Shown: piece after piece, positions 25,901 through 32,596 of the stretch
Position numbering within the stretch: the stretch's first letter is position 1
Layout: each line of letters opens with the position of its first letter
The notes under the pieces: model-generated
Seen by the model: only the letters and a program-made list of their open reading frames with translations
Database searches by the model: none
Told to the model about the DNA's origin: nothing
Position numbers and translations under genes: made by a program
Source of the DNA: Candidatus Latescibacterota bacterium
Lineage (GTDB): Bacteria > Latescibacterota > UBA2968 > UBA8231
Direction: 5' to 3'
Assembly: GCA_020852055.1 (NCBI GenBank)
Contig: JADZBP010000099.1
Location: 1 to 35,894 of the forward strand
Length of the DNA: 35,894 nt

Positions 25901-28805
25901 GACGCGCCGCCGGCGCGTCGAGTTTACCGACCTGGAAGTGGGGGACTACACCTTTGAGGTGCAGGCGGTCAGCCGCGATCTCGGGCGTTCGGTCCAAAAC
26001 GTCCGGACACTCGTCGCCGTGCATCCGCCCTATGGCCAGATCGGGTTGTGGTCGCTGCTCTGCCTGACCCTGGTGGGTTTGGCGGGGGCTGGCGCAAAAC
26101 TCGTGCGGCGCAACCGGCAGGTGCGCACCCAGGAGGCGCGCTTCCGCAATCTGCTCGAATTGGCGCCCGATGCGGTCATCGTCGTCGACCGCGACGGCCG
26201 CATCGTGTTGGTGAATGCGCAGACCGAGAAGATGTTCGACTACCGGCGCGAGGAACTCCTGGGCGAAGCTGTCGAGGTGCTGCTCCCCGAACCGTTTCGG
26301 CAATCCCACGTCGGGCACCGCGCCGGTTTTGTCGCCGAGGCACAGACCCGGCAGATGGGCGGGGAGCGGGTGTTTTCCGGCCGCCGCAAGGACGGGCAGG
26401 TGTTTCCGATCGAGGTCGGCCTCAGCTCGCTGGCCACCGACGAGGGCATGCTGGCCTTTGCCAACGTGCGCGACGTTTCCGAGCGGGAGCGGGTGCAGCG
26501 GGAGTTGGAGAAGGCCAGGGAAGCTGCCGAGGTCGCCCGCGGGGTCGCGGAAGCAGCCTCCCAGGCCAAGGCGGATTTCCTGGCGAACATGTCGCACGAG
26601 ATCCGCACGCCGATGAACGCCATCATCGGCATGGCCCACCTGGCGCTGCGGACCAAGCTGGACCCCAAGCAGCAGGACTACCTCGACAAGATCCAGCGCT
26701 CCGGCCAGCATCTGCTGGGCATCATCAACGACATCCTGGATTTCTCCAAGATCGAGGCCGGCAAACTCGACGTGGAGACGGTGGATTTCGCGCTGGACAA
26801 GGTGCTCGACAATCTGGCCAGCCTGATCGGCGAGAAGGCGGCGGCCAAGGGGCTGGAGCTGATCTTCGACCTGGATCCCGGCCTGCCCAACGACCTGCGC
26901 GGCGATCCCCTGCGCCTGGGGCAGGTCCTGATCAATTATGCCAACAACGCGGTGAAGTTCACCGAAAAGGGCGAGATCGTCGTCCGCATTCGCAAGGTGG
27001 AGGAGACGGAGGCCGGGTTCCTCGCCCGCTTCGAGGTGCAGGACTCGGGTATCGGGCTCACCCCCGAGCAGAAGGCGCGGCTCTTCCAGGCCTTCCAGCA
27101 GGCCGATACCTCGACCACGCGCAAGTTCGGCGGCACCGGGCTGGGCCTGGCTATCTCCAAACGCCTGACCGAACTGATGGGCGGCGAGGTCGGGGTCGAG
27201 AGCGAGGCGGGCCAGGGCAGCACCTTCTGGTTCACGGCGCGCCTGGGCCGGGGCGAGGCGAAGAAGAGGATCTTGCTGCCCGAGCCGGACCTGCGGAACC
27301 GGCGCCTGTTGGTGGTGGAGGACAATCCGCAGGCCCGCCAGATCCTGACCGAGATGCTGGAGAGCATGGCCTTTCGGGTGGACGAGGTGGACAGCGGCGA
27401 GAAGGCCCTCTCGGCCATCTCCGAAGCCGAAACCGCGGGAGATCCCTTCCATCTGGTTTTCCTCGATTGGCGCCTGCCCGGTATCGACGGCATCGAGACG
27501 GCCCGGCGTATCGCCGCCGCGCCCTTGAAAAACCCGCCGCACCGGGTGATGGTGACGGCATACGGCCGGGAAGAGGTCTTTCGCGAGGCCGAAGGGATGG
27601 GCATCGAGATCGTGTTGGTCAAGCCGGTCAACCCTTCGATCCTCTTCGACGCCGTGGTCCGGGCCCTGGGGGGGGAACTGGTGGCGGAGGAGGGGGGACC
27701 CACCCAGCGCGGGATGGGCAGTACCGCTGGTGACCTGGAGTCGATCAAGGGGGCGAGGGTGCTGTTGGTGGAGGACAACGAATTGAACCAGCAGGTGGCG
27801 ATGGAGTTGCTGGCCGAGGGGGGGCTGGCGGTGGAACTGGCCGAGAACGGCGAGGTCGCCCTGCGCCTGGTAGGGGAGAAACCCTACGATGCGGTGTTGA
27901 TGGACATGCAGATGCCGGTGATGGACGGGCTGACGGCCGCACGCGAGATCCGCAAGGACCACCGCTTCGCCAAACTGCCCATCCTGGCCATGACCGCCAA
28001 CGCCATGGCCGGCGACCGGGACAAGTGCCTGGAGGCGGGCATGAACGACCGCGTGGCCAAACCCATCGACCCCGAGGTGTTGTTCGCGACCTTGCTGCGC
28101 TGGATTCCGGCGCGGCACCCCCAAGGAGGAAAAGAGACCATGGCCAGCGCTGCCCCGGCAGCCACTGTGGTCGCGGCGGGCAGCGAAGCGACCGATCCGC
28201 TGGCCGCCATTCCCGGCCTCGACGCAGCGGCGGCGCTCAGGCGCCTGCTCAACAAGCGGCCCATGTACGAGCGGCTGTTGCGGCAGTTCGCCGGCGAGCA
28301 GGCCGGGGCTGTGGGCCTGGTGCGGGCCCAACTGGCAGCCGGTGACGCGGCATCGGCCGAGCGCAGCGCCCACAGCCTCAAGGGCATGGCCGGCACCCTG
28401 GGCGCCGGGGAACTGCAGGCACGGGCGGCGCGCCTCGAACAGGGGATCAAACAGGGGATGCCCGCCGACGAACTGTCCACCTGCGCCGACCAGGCGGAGG
28501 CGGAACTGGTCCGCCTGGTCGGCGCCCTGCAGATGGCCCTGCCACCCGAGGCGGCGACCGGTTCGGCAGCCCCGCCCCCGGATCTGGACTGGGTCCGGGC
28601 CAAAGAGGTGGTGGGCCAACTCGAGACGCTGCTGGAAGCCGACGATGCGGCGGCCATCGACCTCTTCGAGCAGGAAGCCGGGCTGTTGCAGGCGGCCCTG
28701 GGAACCGGGGGGGAGCCGGTGGGCCGGGCGTTACAGGATTGGAACCTGGTGGCGGCGCTGGAGGCGTTGCGCCGGGCCCGGGCGGCAGTGGCCGGGCTTT
28801 CGTGA
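22983..28805 (+). CDS. Two-component regulator propeller hybrid histidine kinase with CBM9-like N-terminus and C-terminal HPt
   Basis: 1940 residues. It starts at GTG 22983, 6 bases after AAGGAG, and 11 bases after the previous stop. A signal peptide (ending near AHNG) precedes a CBM9/DOMON-like domain (about 35-226, IRVDGDLSDWP), a carboxypeptidase-regulatory-like fold (about 230-315), and 14 propeller repeats of the DGL...LWIGT...GL type (about 336-906, two seven-bladed propellers). A Y_Y_Y domain (about 936-1003), one TM helix (about 1020-1042) and PAS follow. The cytoplasmic core is HisKA with His1205, HATPase, receivers with Asp1495 and Asp1641, and HPt with His1797. Propeller kinases of Bacteroidetes sense polysaccharide fragments and usually end in an AraC-type domain; here the end is HPt. 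The outer part therefore probably senses an extracellular glycan or similar ligand. Confidence 0.93.
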   Translation: MSQRRRFAFPVVIGWIAALWSAVSAPSARAHNGAVAIAVPVAGIRVDGDLSDWPDDIPETAITHTEYGDAPTGEGDLSGWLRVAYEGSKERLYLGVRVRDESLVIDRQNPGSWSSQDGCELYLDLGHGAKQSPASQYTFYGDHVGTDAGAGVERGWQRTAEGYQYEWALDLGRLRQGQAPLSVPRSLGFDLSLGDRDADGSFSWVAWGPGPAKLESVDRRGDLLLVASGAGSGRVHGRISWPQGQGLVGAAVRLQSVPAAALWAQVKTDARGEYRAELPTGRYRVSMGPREAELDLRPGEEVRYSFELPAPRGREVPLGPGKTTAAGVGTWRQDWQNYSMQDGLPDDAVSSLCQSGDGVLWIATANGHLTEFDGEAFTTYAAADGLPPGVVRALAADGEGALWFGTDAGNLARLHDGRLTLFSAQDGLPVAPIQTLLFDEAGTLWIGTQGGLVRFDGKSILPLTVADGLSANAVKCLARAAKGGIWIGTPVGLNYYDGNTFRKYSVSDGLSSNDICTLLVDADSTLWVGTAGGGINRFEGERFVAARRIGERLRISGLLEDGRGRRWIGTSLDGLYLDEGGSLTQFGDNRGLVGTVVNCLLIDREGTLWVGTHDAGLSRYEMGRLQTYRAGIDLPESRVTRLLQDRRGALWIATAGDGLVRWEGSARRVFTTSDGLGNNAVWVLLEDRDGVLWVGTEGGVSRLVGERFVRLATPEGLPPNTWALLQDHTGAVWIGAQGGLARYHEGRFDLYGAEDGLVYADARCLMEDRQGDVWIGTIYGLSRYHEGRFTSFTTADGLAHDDVRSLLEARDGQIWVATQAGVSRYDGSRFANLTVQEGLVSNDALALLEDRAGTVWIGANGGVGRFDGEVVQTLLPRDGLASRSAGALLQDLDGRIWIGGRGGLTRYEPAPAPPTVLLTEVMTDRPYGPQTAVRIPSTQRFLAFDFRGVSLKTRPEGMVYRYRLGGPETPWQTTRRRRVEFTDLEVGDYTFEVQAVSRDLGRSVQNVRTLVAVHPPYGQIGLWSLLCLTLVGLAGAGAKLVRRNRQVRTQEARFRNLLELAPDAVIVVDRDGRIVLVNAQTEKMFDYRREELLGEAVEVLLPEPFRQSHVGHRAGFVAEAQTRQMGGERVFSGRRKDGQVFPIEVGLSSLATDEGMLAFANVRDVSERERVQRELEKAREAAEVARGVAEAASQAKADFLANMSHEIRTPMNAIIGMAHLALRTKLDPKQQDYLDKIQRSGQHLLGIINDILDFSKIEAGKLDVETVDFALDKVLDNLASLIGEKAAAKGLELIFDLDPGLPNDLRGDPLRLGQVLINYANNAVKFTEKGEIVVRIRKVEETEAGFLARFEVQDSGIGLTPEQKARLFQAFQQADTSTTRKFGGTGLGLAISKRLTELMGGEVGVESEAGQGSTFWFTARLGRGEAKKRILLPEPDLRNRRLLVVEDNPQARQILTEMLESMAFRVDEVDSGEKALSAISEAETAGDPFHLVFLDWRLPGIDGIETARRIAAAPLKNPPHRVMVTAYGREEVFREAEGMGIEIVLVKPVNPSILFDAVVRALGGELVAEEGGPTQRGMGSTAGDLESIKGARVLLVEDNELNQQVAMELLAEGGLAVELAENGEVALRLVGEKPYDAVLMDMQMPVMDGLTAAREIRKDHRFAKLPILAMTANAMAGDRDKCLEAGMNDRVAKPIDPEVLFATLLRWIPARHPQGGKETMASAAPAATVVAAGSEATDPLAAIPGLDAAAALRRLLNKRPMYERLLRQFAGEQAGAVGLVRAQLAAGDAASAERSAHSLKGMAGTLGAGELQARAARLEQGIKQGMPADELSTCADQAEAELVRLVGALQMALPPEAATGSAAPPPDLDWVRAKEVVGQLETLLEADDAAAIDLFEQEAGLLQAALGTGGEPVGRALQDWNLVAALEALRRARAAVAGLS
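28123..28142 (+). promoter_or_regulatory. Internal in-frame Shine-Dalgarno and ATG ahead of the HPt domain
   Basis: AAGGAGG (28123-28129) is followed after 10 bases by an in-frame ATG (28140-28142, Met1720) in the linker between receiver 2 and HPt. Initiation here would give a free protein of about 220 residues containing HPt (His1797) and the C-terminal tail. The homologous linker in the upstream kinase (around 22290-22340) has neither the SD nor the ATG. Confidence 0.45.
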
Positions 28806-28816
28806 AGGAGGAATCG

Positions 28817-30064
28817 ATGCACCAGGGCAGCCGGCTGCTGATTGTGGATGACACCCCGCAGAACCTGCAGGTGTTGGGGGGCATTCTGCGCGAACAGGGG
28901 TACAAGCTGAGTGTGGCGCAGAGCGGGGCGCAGGCCCTGGAGGTGGCCCGGCGGGTGCTGCCGGAGCTGATTCTGCTGGATGTGATGATGCCCGAGATGG
29001 ACGGTTTCGAGGTGTGCCGGCACCTGAAGGCCGACCCGGCGACGGCGGAGATCCCGGTGATCTTCCTGACCGCCAAGACCGAGGCCGAGGACGTGGTGCG
29101 GGGTTTTGAGCTGGGGGCAGTGGACTACGTGACCAAACCTTTCAACCCGCCCGAGTTGCTCAAGCGGGTGCAGACTCATCTCGAACTGGCCCTGCTGCGC
29201 CGCGACCTCGAAAAACAGGTGGAGGAGAAGACCAGCCAGCTGCTCCAGGCCCAACGCCTCGAATCCATGGGGCAACTGGCGGCCGGCATTGCCCACGAGG
29301 TCAACTCGCCCATGCAGTTCATCGGCAACAACACCGACTTCCTCTCGCAGGCGCTAGAAGAGTTGGCCGCTCTGCGGCGGCAGTACCACCAGCTCTACGA
29401 GCAGGCGCGTATCGGGGGGGCGGTGGCGCCGGAACTGCTCGAAAAGATGGCGGTAGCGCTGGAGGCGTGCGAGGTCGAGTACCTGGACAGCGAAACCGAA
29501 AGGGCGCTGGGCAAGATCCAGGAGGGGGTGAAGCGGGTGGTGGAGATCGTCGAGGGCATGCGGGAGCTGGCCCATCCCGGTGGGCGGGAGAAGGTGGCGG
29601 CCGACCTCAACCACCTGGTGCACTCGGCGATAACCGTGTGCCGCAACGAATGGAAATACGTCGCCGACCTGACCCTCGATACGGACCCCGGCCTGGCGCC
29701 GGTGCAGTGTTTCCCCGGCGAGTTGAGTCAGTGTATCGTCAACCTGGTGGTCAACGCCGCCCACGCCATCGCCGAGGCGGCCGGCCCGGGGGGCGCCAAA
29801 GGGCAGATCGGCGTTTCCCTGCGGCCTGCCGGGCCGTGGGCCGAGATCCGGGTGGAAGACAACGGCACCGGCATTCCGCCCGAGGTGCAGCCCCGGATCT
29901 TCGATTTCCTCTTCACCACCAAGGAATTCGGCAAAGGCACGGGCCAGGGCCTTTCGCTGGTGCAGCGGGTGATCCGCGACCACCACGCTGGCGAGGTCTG
30001 CTTCGAGACGGCGATGGGCAAGGGCACCACTTTTCTCCTGCGCCTGCCCCTGAGCCAGGCGTGA
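28817..30064 (+). CDS. Soluble receiver-histidine kinase (copy 1)
   Basis: 415 residues with no membrane segment. The receiver (about 1-120) carries Asp55 in [13 protein letters not shown] and Lys in YVTKPFNPPELL. A coiled-coil linker leads to a kinase core with His160 in GIAHEVNSPMQFIG, an extended helical region, N box CIVNLVVNAAHAI, and G boxes VEDNGTGIP and GTGQGLSLVQ. ATG 28817 is chosen because AAGGAGG overlaps the preceding stop and lies 5-6 bases upstream; the longer frame would invade the propeller kinase. A receiver fused upstream of a kinase suggests it is both a phosphoryl acceptor and a donor, relaying or branching signals from the hybrid kinases. The receiver DNA is nearly identical to that of the next gene. 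Confidence 0.92.
   Translation: MHQGSRLLIVDDTPQNLQVLGGILREQGYKLSVAQSGAQALEVARRVLPELILLDVMMPEMDGFEVCRHLKADPATAEIPVIFLTAKTEAEDVVRGFELGAVDYVTKPFNPPELLKRVQTHLELALLRRDLEKQVEEKTSQLLQAQRLESMGQLAAGIAHEVNSPMQFIGNNTDFLSQALEELAALRRQYHQLYEQARIGGAVAPELLEKMAVALEACEVEYLDSETERALGKIQEGVKRVVEIVEGMRELAHPGGREKVAADLNHLVHSAITVCRNEWKYVADLTLDTDPGLAPVQCFPGELSQCIVNLVVNAAHAIAEAAGPGGAKGQIGVSLRPAGPWAEIRVEDNGTGIPPEVQPRIFDFLFTTKEFGKGTGQGLSLVQRVIRDHHAGEVCFETAMGKGTTFLLRLPLSQA
28856..29205 (+). repeat. Near-identical receiver-coding tract, copy A
   Basis: 350 bases that match 30123-30472 without gaps. I count about seven mismatches (about 98% identity), six of them synonymous; the one replacement is Arg to Gln in C(R/Q)HLKAD. 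Identity drops sharply just outside both ends. Confidence 0.85.
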
Positions 30065-30077
30065 GGCAGGTGTACCC

Positions 30078-31352
30078 ATGAGCGAGGCGACCGAACGCCG
30101 GCTCTTGATCGTGGACGATACCCCGCAGAACCTGCAGGTGCTGGGGGGCATTCTGCGCGAGCAGGGGTACAAGCTGAGTGTGGCGCAGAGCGGGGCGCAG
30201 GCCCTGGAGGTGGCCCGGCGGGTGCTGCCGGAGCTGATTCTGCTGGATGTGATGATGCCCGAGATGGACGGCTTCGAGGTGTGCCAGCACCTGAAGGCCG
30301 ACCCGGCGACGGCGGAGATCCCGGTGATCTTCCTGACCGCCAAGACCGAGGCCGAGGACGTGGTGCGGGGTTTCGAGCTGGGAGCAGTGGACTACGTGAC
30401 CAAACCCTTCAACCCGCCCGAGTTGCTCAAGCGGGTGCAGACTCATCTCGAACTGGCCCTGCTGCGCCGCGATCTGGAGCGACAGGTCGCGGAGAAAACC
30501 GGCCAGCTCCGCCGCGAACACGAGGAGCGCCTGCAGGCCGAGCACAAGCTGGCCCAGGCCCGGCGGCTGGAAGGTCTGGGCCGGCTGGCCTTTGGCGTAG
30601 CCCACGAGATCAACACCCCCTTGCAGGCCGTGGCCAGCAACCTGCAATTCCTCGGTGAAACCTTGCCCGAGTTGCAGCGGGGCCTGGAGCAGTACACCCG
30701 CCTGCACGCCCTGGTGCGGGCCGGGCAGGTGGATGTGGCCCAGCTCAAAGCCATCGAGGAGGAACTGGCTGCCAACGGGTTCGACTACCTGGCCGGGGAA
30801 TGGCCCAAGGCCCTGGCCAAGGGGCGCAGCGGGGTGGAACGGGTGGGCCATATCGTGCGCGCCATGCAGGAACTGGTCCACTCCAGCGACGCGCAGAAGG
30901 TGCCCACCGATCTCAATCAGTTGGTCGCCAGCACCGCCGAGGAGTTGCACCCGCGCTGGCAGCCGGTGGCCGAGTTGAAACTGGATCTGGAGCCGGACCT
31001 GCCCCTGGTGCCCTGCCTGCCGGGGGATATGCGCCAGGTGCTGGTCCACCTGATGGCCAATGCGGTGGACGCGGTACAGGCGGCGGACCGCGGCCGGGGA
31101 CGGCTCCTGCTTTCCACCCGCAGCCAGGCCAACGAGGTGGTGTTGCGCCTCGGCGACACCGGCGCCGGCATTCCCGCCCGGGCCCGCGACCGGATCTTCG
31201 ATCCCTTCTTCACCACCAAGGAGGTGGGGGCGGGTATGGGCATGGGGTTGGCCGTGGTTTACGAGGTGGTCGTCAACCGCCTCGGCGGAGCGATTGCCTT
31301 CGAGTCCGAGGTAGGCCGGGGCACTGTTTTTGCCGTACACCTGCCGCGTTAG
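30078..31352 (+). CDS. Soluble receiver-histidine kinase (copy 2)
   Basis: 424 residues. The receiver (about 7-122) has Asp57 and is almost identical to that of the preceding gene. A long coiled-coil linker rich in Glu/Arg leads to HisKA with His176 in GVAHEINTPLQAVASN and an ATPase domain with GDTGAGIPARARDRIFDPF and GMGMGLAVV. The kinase halves of the two neighbours are clearly more diverged than the receivers, with different N and G box wording. No membrane segment is seen. The gene begins 13 bases after the previous stop with a modest GAGGCAGGT ribosome binding site. It probably takes phosphate on its receiver from an upstream kinase or HPt and modulates its own kinase activity; targets could be the cyclase or the HD-GYP-like protein. 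Confidence 0.92.
   Translation: MSEATERRLLIVDDTPQNLQVLGGILREQGYKLSVAQSGAQALEVARRVLPELILLDVMMPEMDGFEVCQHLKADPATAEIPVIFLTAKTEAEDVVRGFELGAVDYVTKPFNPPELLKRVQTHLELALLRRDLERQVAEKTGQLRREHEERLQAEHKLAQARRLEGLGRLAFGVAHEINTPLQAVASNLQFLGETLPELQRGLEQYTRLHALVRAGQVDVAQLKAIEEELAANGFDYLAGEWPKALAKGRSGVERVGHIVRAMQELVHSSDAQKVPTDLNQLVASTAEELHPRWQPVAELKLDLEPDLPLVPCLPGDMRQVLVHLMANAVDAVQAADRGRGRLLLSTRSQANEVVLRLGDTGAGIPARARDRIFDPFFTTKEVGAGMGMGLAVVYEVVVNRLGGAIAFESEVGRGTVFAVHLPR
30123..30472 (+). repeat. Near-identical receiver-coding tract, copy B
   Basis: Partner of 28856-29205 (about 98% identical over 350 bases). The gap between the copies is about 920 bases. Confidence 0.85.
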
Positions 31353-31375
31353 GCGGCTTTGAGGGAGAGTTGCAG

Positions 31376-32563
31376 ATGGCCGAGTGCCGCATCCTTTTTG
31401 TCGACGATGAACCCGATCTGCTGGAGGGCATCGGCCGCATGCTCTTTCGCGAACGCCAGCGCTGGGAGATGCATTTTGCCCCCAGCGGGGTTGCCGGCCT
31501 GGCCGAGTTGGCCAAAGCGCCTTTCGCCGTGGTGGTGGCGGACATGCGCATGCCGCAGATGGACGGCATCGAGTTCCTCAAGCGGGTGCGCCAGGCCGCG
31601 CCGGATACGGTGCGCATGATGCTGACCGGCAACACCGATCAGGAAACCGCCATCAAGGCGGTCAACGACGGCAACGTGTTCCGCTTCATGACCAAGCCGG
31701 TCGAACGCGAGACCCTGGTGAAGGTGATCGAGGCCGGCGTCGAACAGCACCGGCTCGTCACCGCCGAGAAGGAGTTGCTCAGCGGCACCCTCATCGGCAG
31801 CGTGCATCTGCTCACCGAGTTGCTCTCCGAGACCGATCCAGACTCCTTCGCCCACGCCCTCTGGCTGCGCGATATGGCGCGCACCGCGGTCCGGGAGATC
31901 AAGGTCCCCAATGCCTGGGAGGTCATCCTGGCCGCCACCCTCTCCCGCATCAGCTACCTCACCCTGCCCACCAGCCTCGCCAACAAGGCCCGCGCCCGGC
32001 GCGAACTCTCGCCCCCCGAGCAGGAGGTGGTGGCCCAACTGCCGGCCGTGGGGGCCAGGCTCATCGGCAAGATCCCCCGCCTGGAAGGGGTGAGCAAGAT
32101 CGTGCTCTATCTGGGGAAGAACTTCGACGGCAGTGGCCTGCCCGACGACAAGGTGGCCGGCCAGGAGATCCCCATGGGGTCGCGTATCCTGCGCATCTTC
32201 GACGACCTGGCCCTTGTATCCAATGCCGAGAAATCGCGGTACCGCATCCTCAGCCTCATGCAGGAGCGCCGCGGCTGGTACGACCTGGACCTGCTGGACC
32301 GGCTCTTCCCGGTCTTTGTGCCTCCCCGCAGCGCCGGGGAGGGCGACGAGGAGGTGGTGGAGGTCACGGTCGACGAGTTGCATCTGGGCGACCGGGTGCT
32401 GGCCAATGTCATGAGCGAGGATGGGCAGTTGATCCTGGCGCAGGGCAACCGCATCTCGCCGGCCTCCCTCGAAAAGATCCGGGTGAGTTCGGTGCTCACC
32501 GGGGTCAAGGAGCCCATCCTCATCGAGAAACGCTTCGCCAAGGAAAAAAAGGATTCCGCTTGA
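31376..32563 (+). CDS. Response regulator with degenerate HD-GYP-like output domain
   Basis: 395 residues. The receiver (about 4-120) is intact: Asp10/Asp11, Asp56 in VVVADMRMPQMDG, Lys107 in RFMTKPVE. The second half resembles HD-GYP c-di-GMP phosphodiesterases of the RpfG type, most clearly in NFDGSGLPDDKVAGQEIPMGSRILRIFDDLA. However, the HD of HDIGK is replaced by Leu-Ser near 189-190 (AATLSRISYLTLP), the HHE motif is missing (VLYLGKNFDG) and GYP reads GLP. It is therefore likely to be a catalytically dead binding or scaffold domain. A C-terminal region of about 70 residues (VTVDELHLGDRVLANVMSED onward) looks like a small beta domain. ATG 31376 has GAGGGAGAG 6 bases upstream. It is the last gene of the signalling run. 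Confidence 0.85.
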   Translation: MAECRILFVDDEPDLLEGIGRMLFRERQRWEMHFAPSGVAGLAELAKAPFAVVVADMRMPQMDGIEFLKRVRQAAPDTVRMMLTGNTDQETAIKAVNDGNVFRFMTKPVERETLVKVIEAGVEQHRLVTAEKELLSGTLIGSVHLLTELLSETDPDSFAHALWLRDMARTAVREIKVPNAWEVILAATLSRISYLTLPTSLANKARARRELSPPEQEVVAQLPAVGARLIGKIPRLEGVSKIVLYLGKNFDGSGLPDDKVAGQEIPMGSRILRIFDDLALVSNAEKSRYRILSLMQERRGWYDLDLLDRLFPVFVPPRSAGEGDEEVVEVTVDELHLGDRVLANVMSEDGQLILAQGNRISPASLEKIRVSSVLTGVKEPILIEKRFAKEKKDSA

Positions 32564-32588
32564 GGCAGGGGGGCGATTGCCCTATACT
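32560..32588 (+). promoter_or_regulatory. Candidate promoter giving a leaderless MFS transcript
   Basis: TTGAGG (32560-32565), a 17-base spacer and TATACT (32583-32588) lie so close to the ATG at 32597 that transcription would begin at or within 1-2 bases of the start codon. No Shine-Dalgarno is present between 32565 and 32597 at usable spacing. Confidence 0.55.
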
Positions 32589-32596
32589 TGCGCCCC

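Noticed and set aside
25035-28619. Long minus-strand open frame (about 1190 codons) opposite the propeller kinase
   Set aside because: It is an antisense shadow of propeller, kinase and receiver codons; a similar mirror frame would be expected for any such GC-rich gene.
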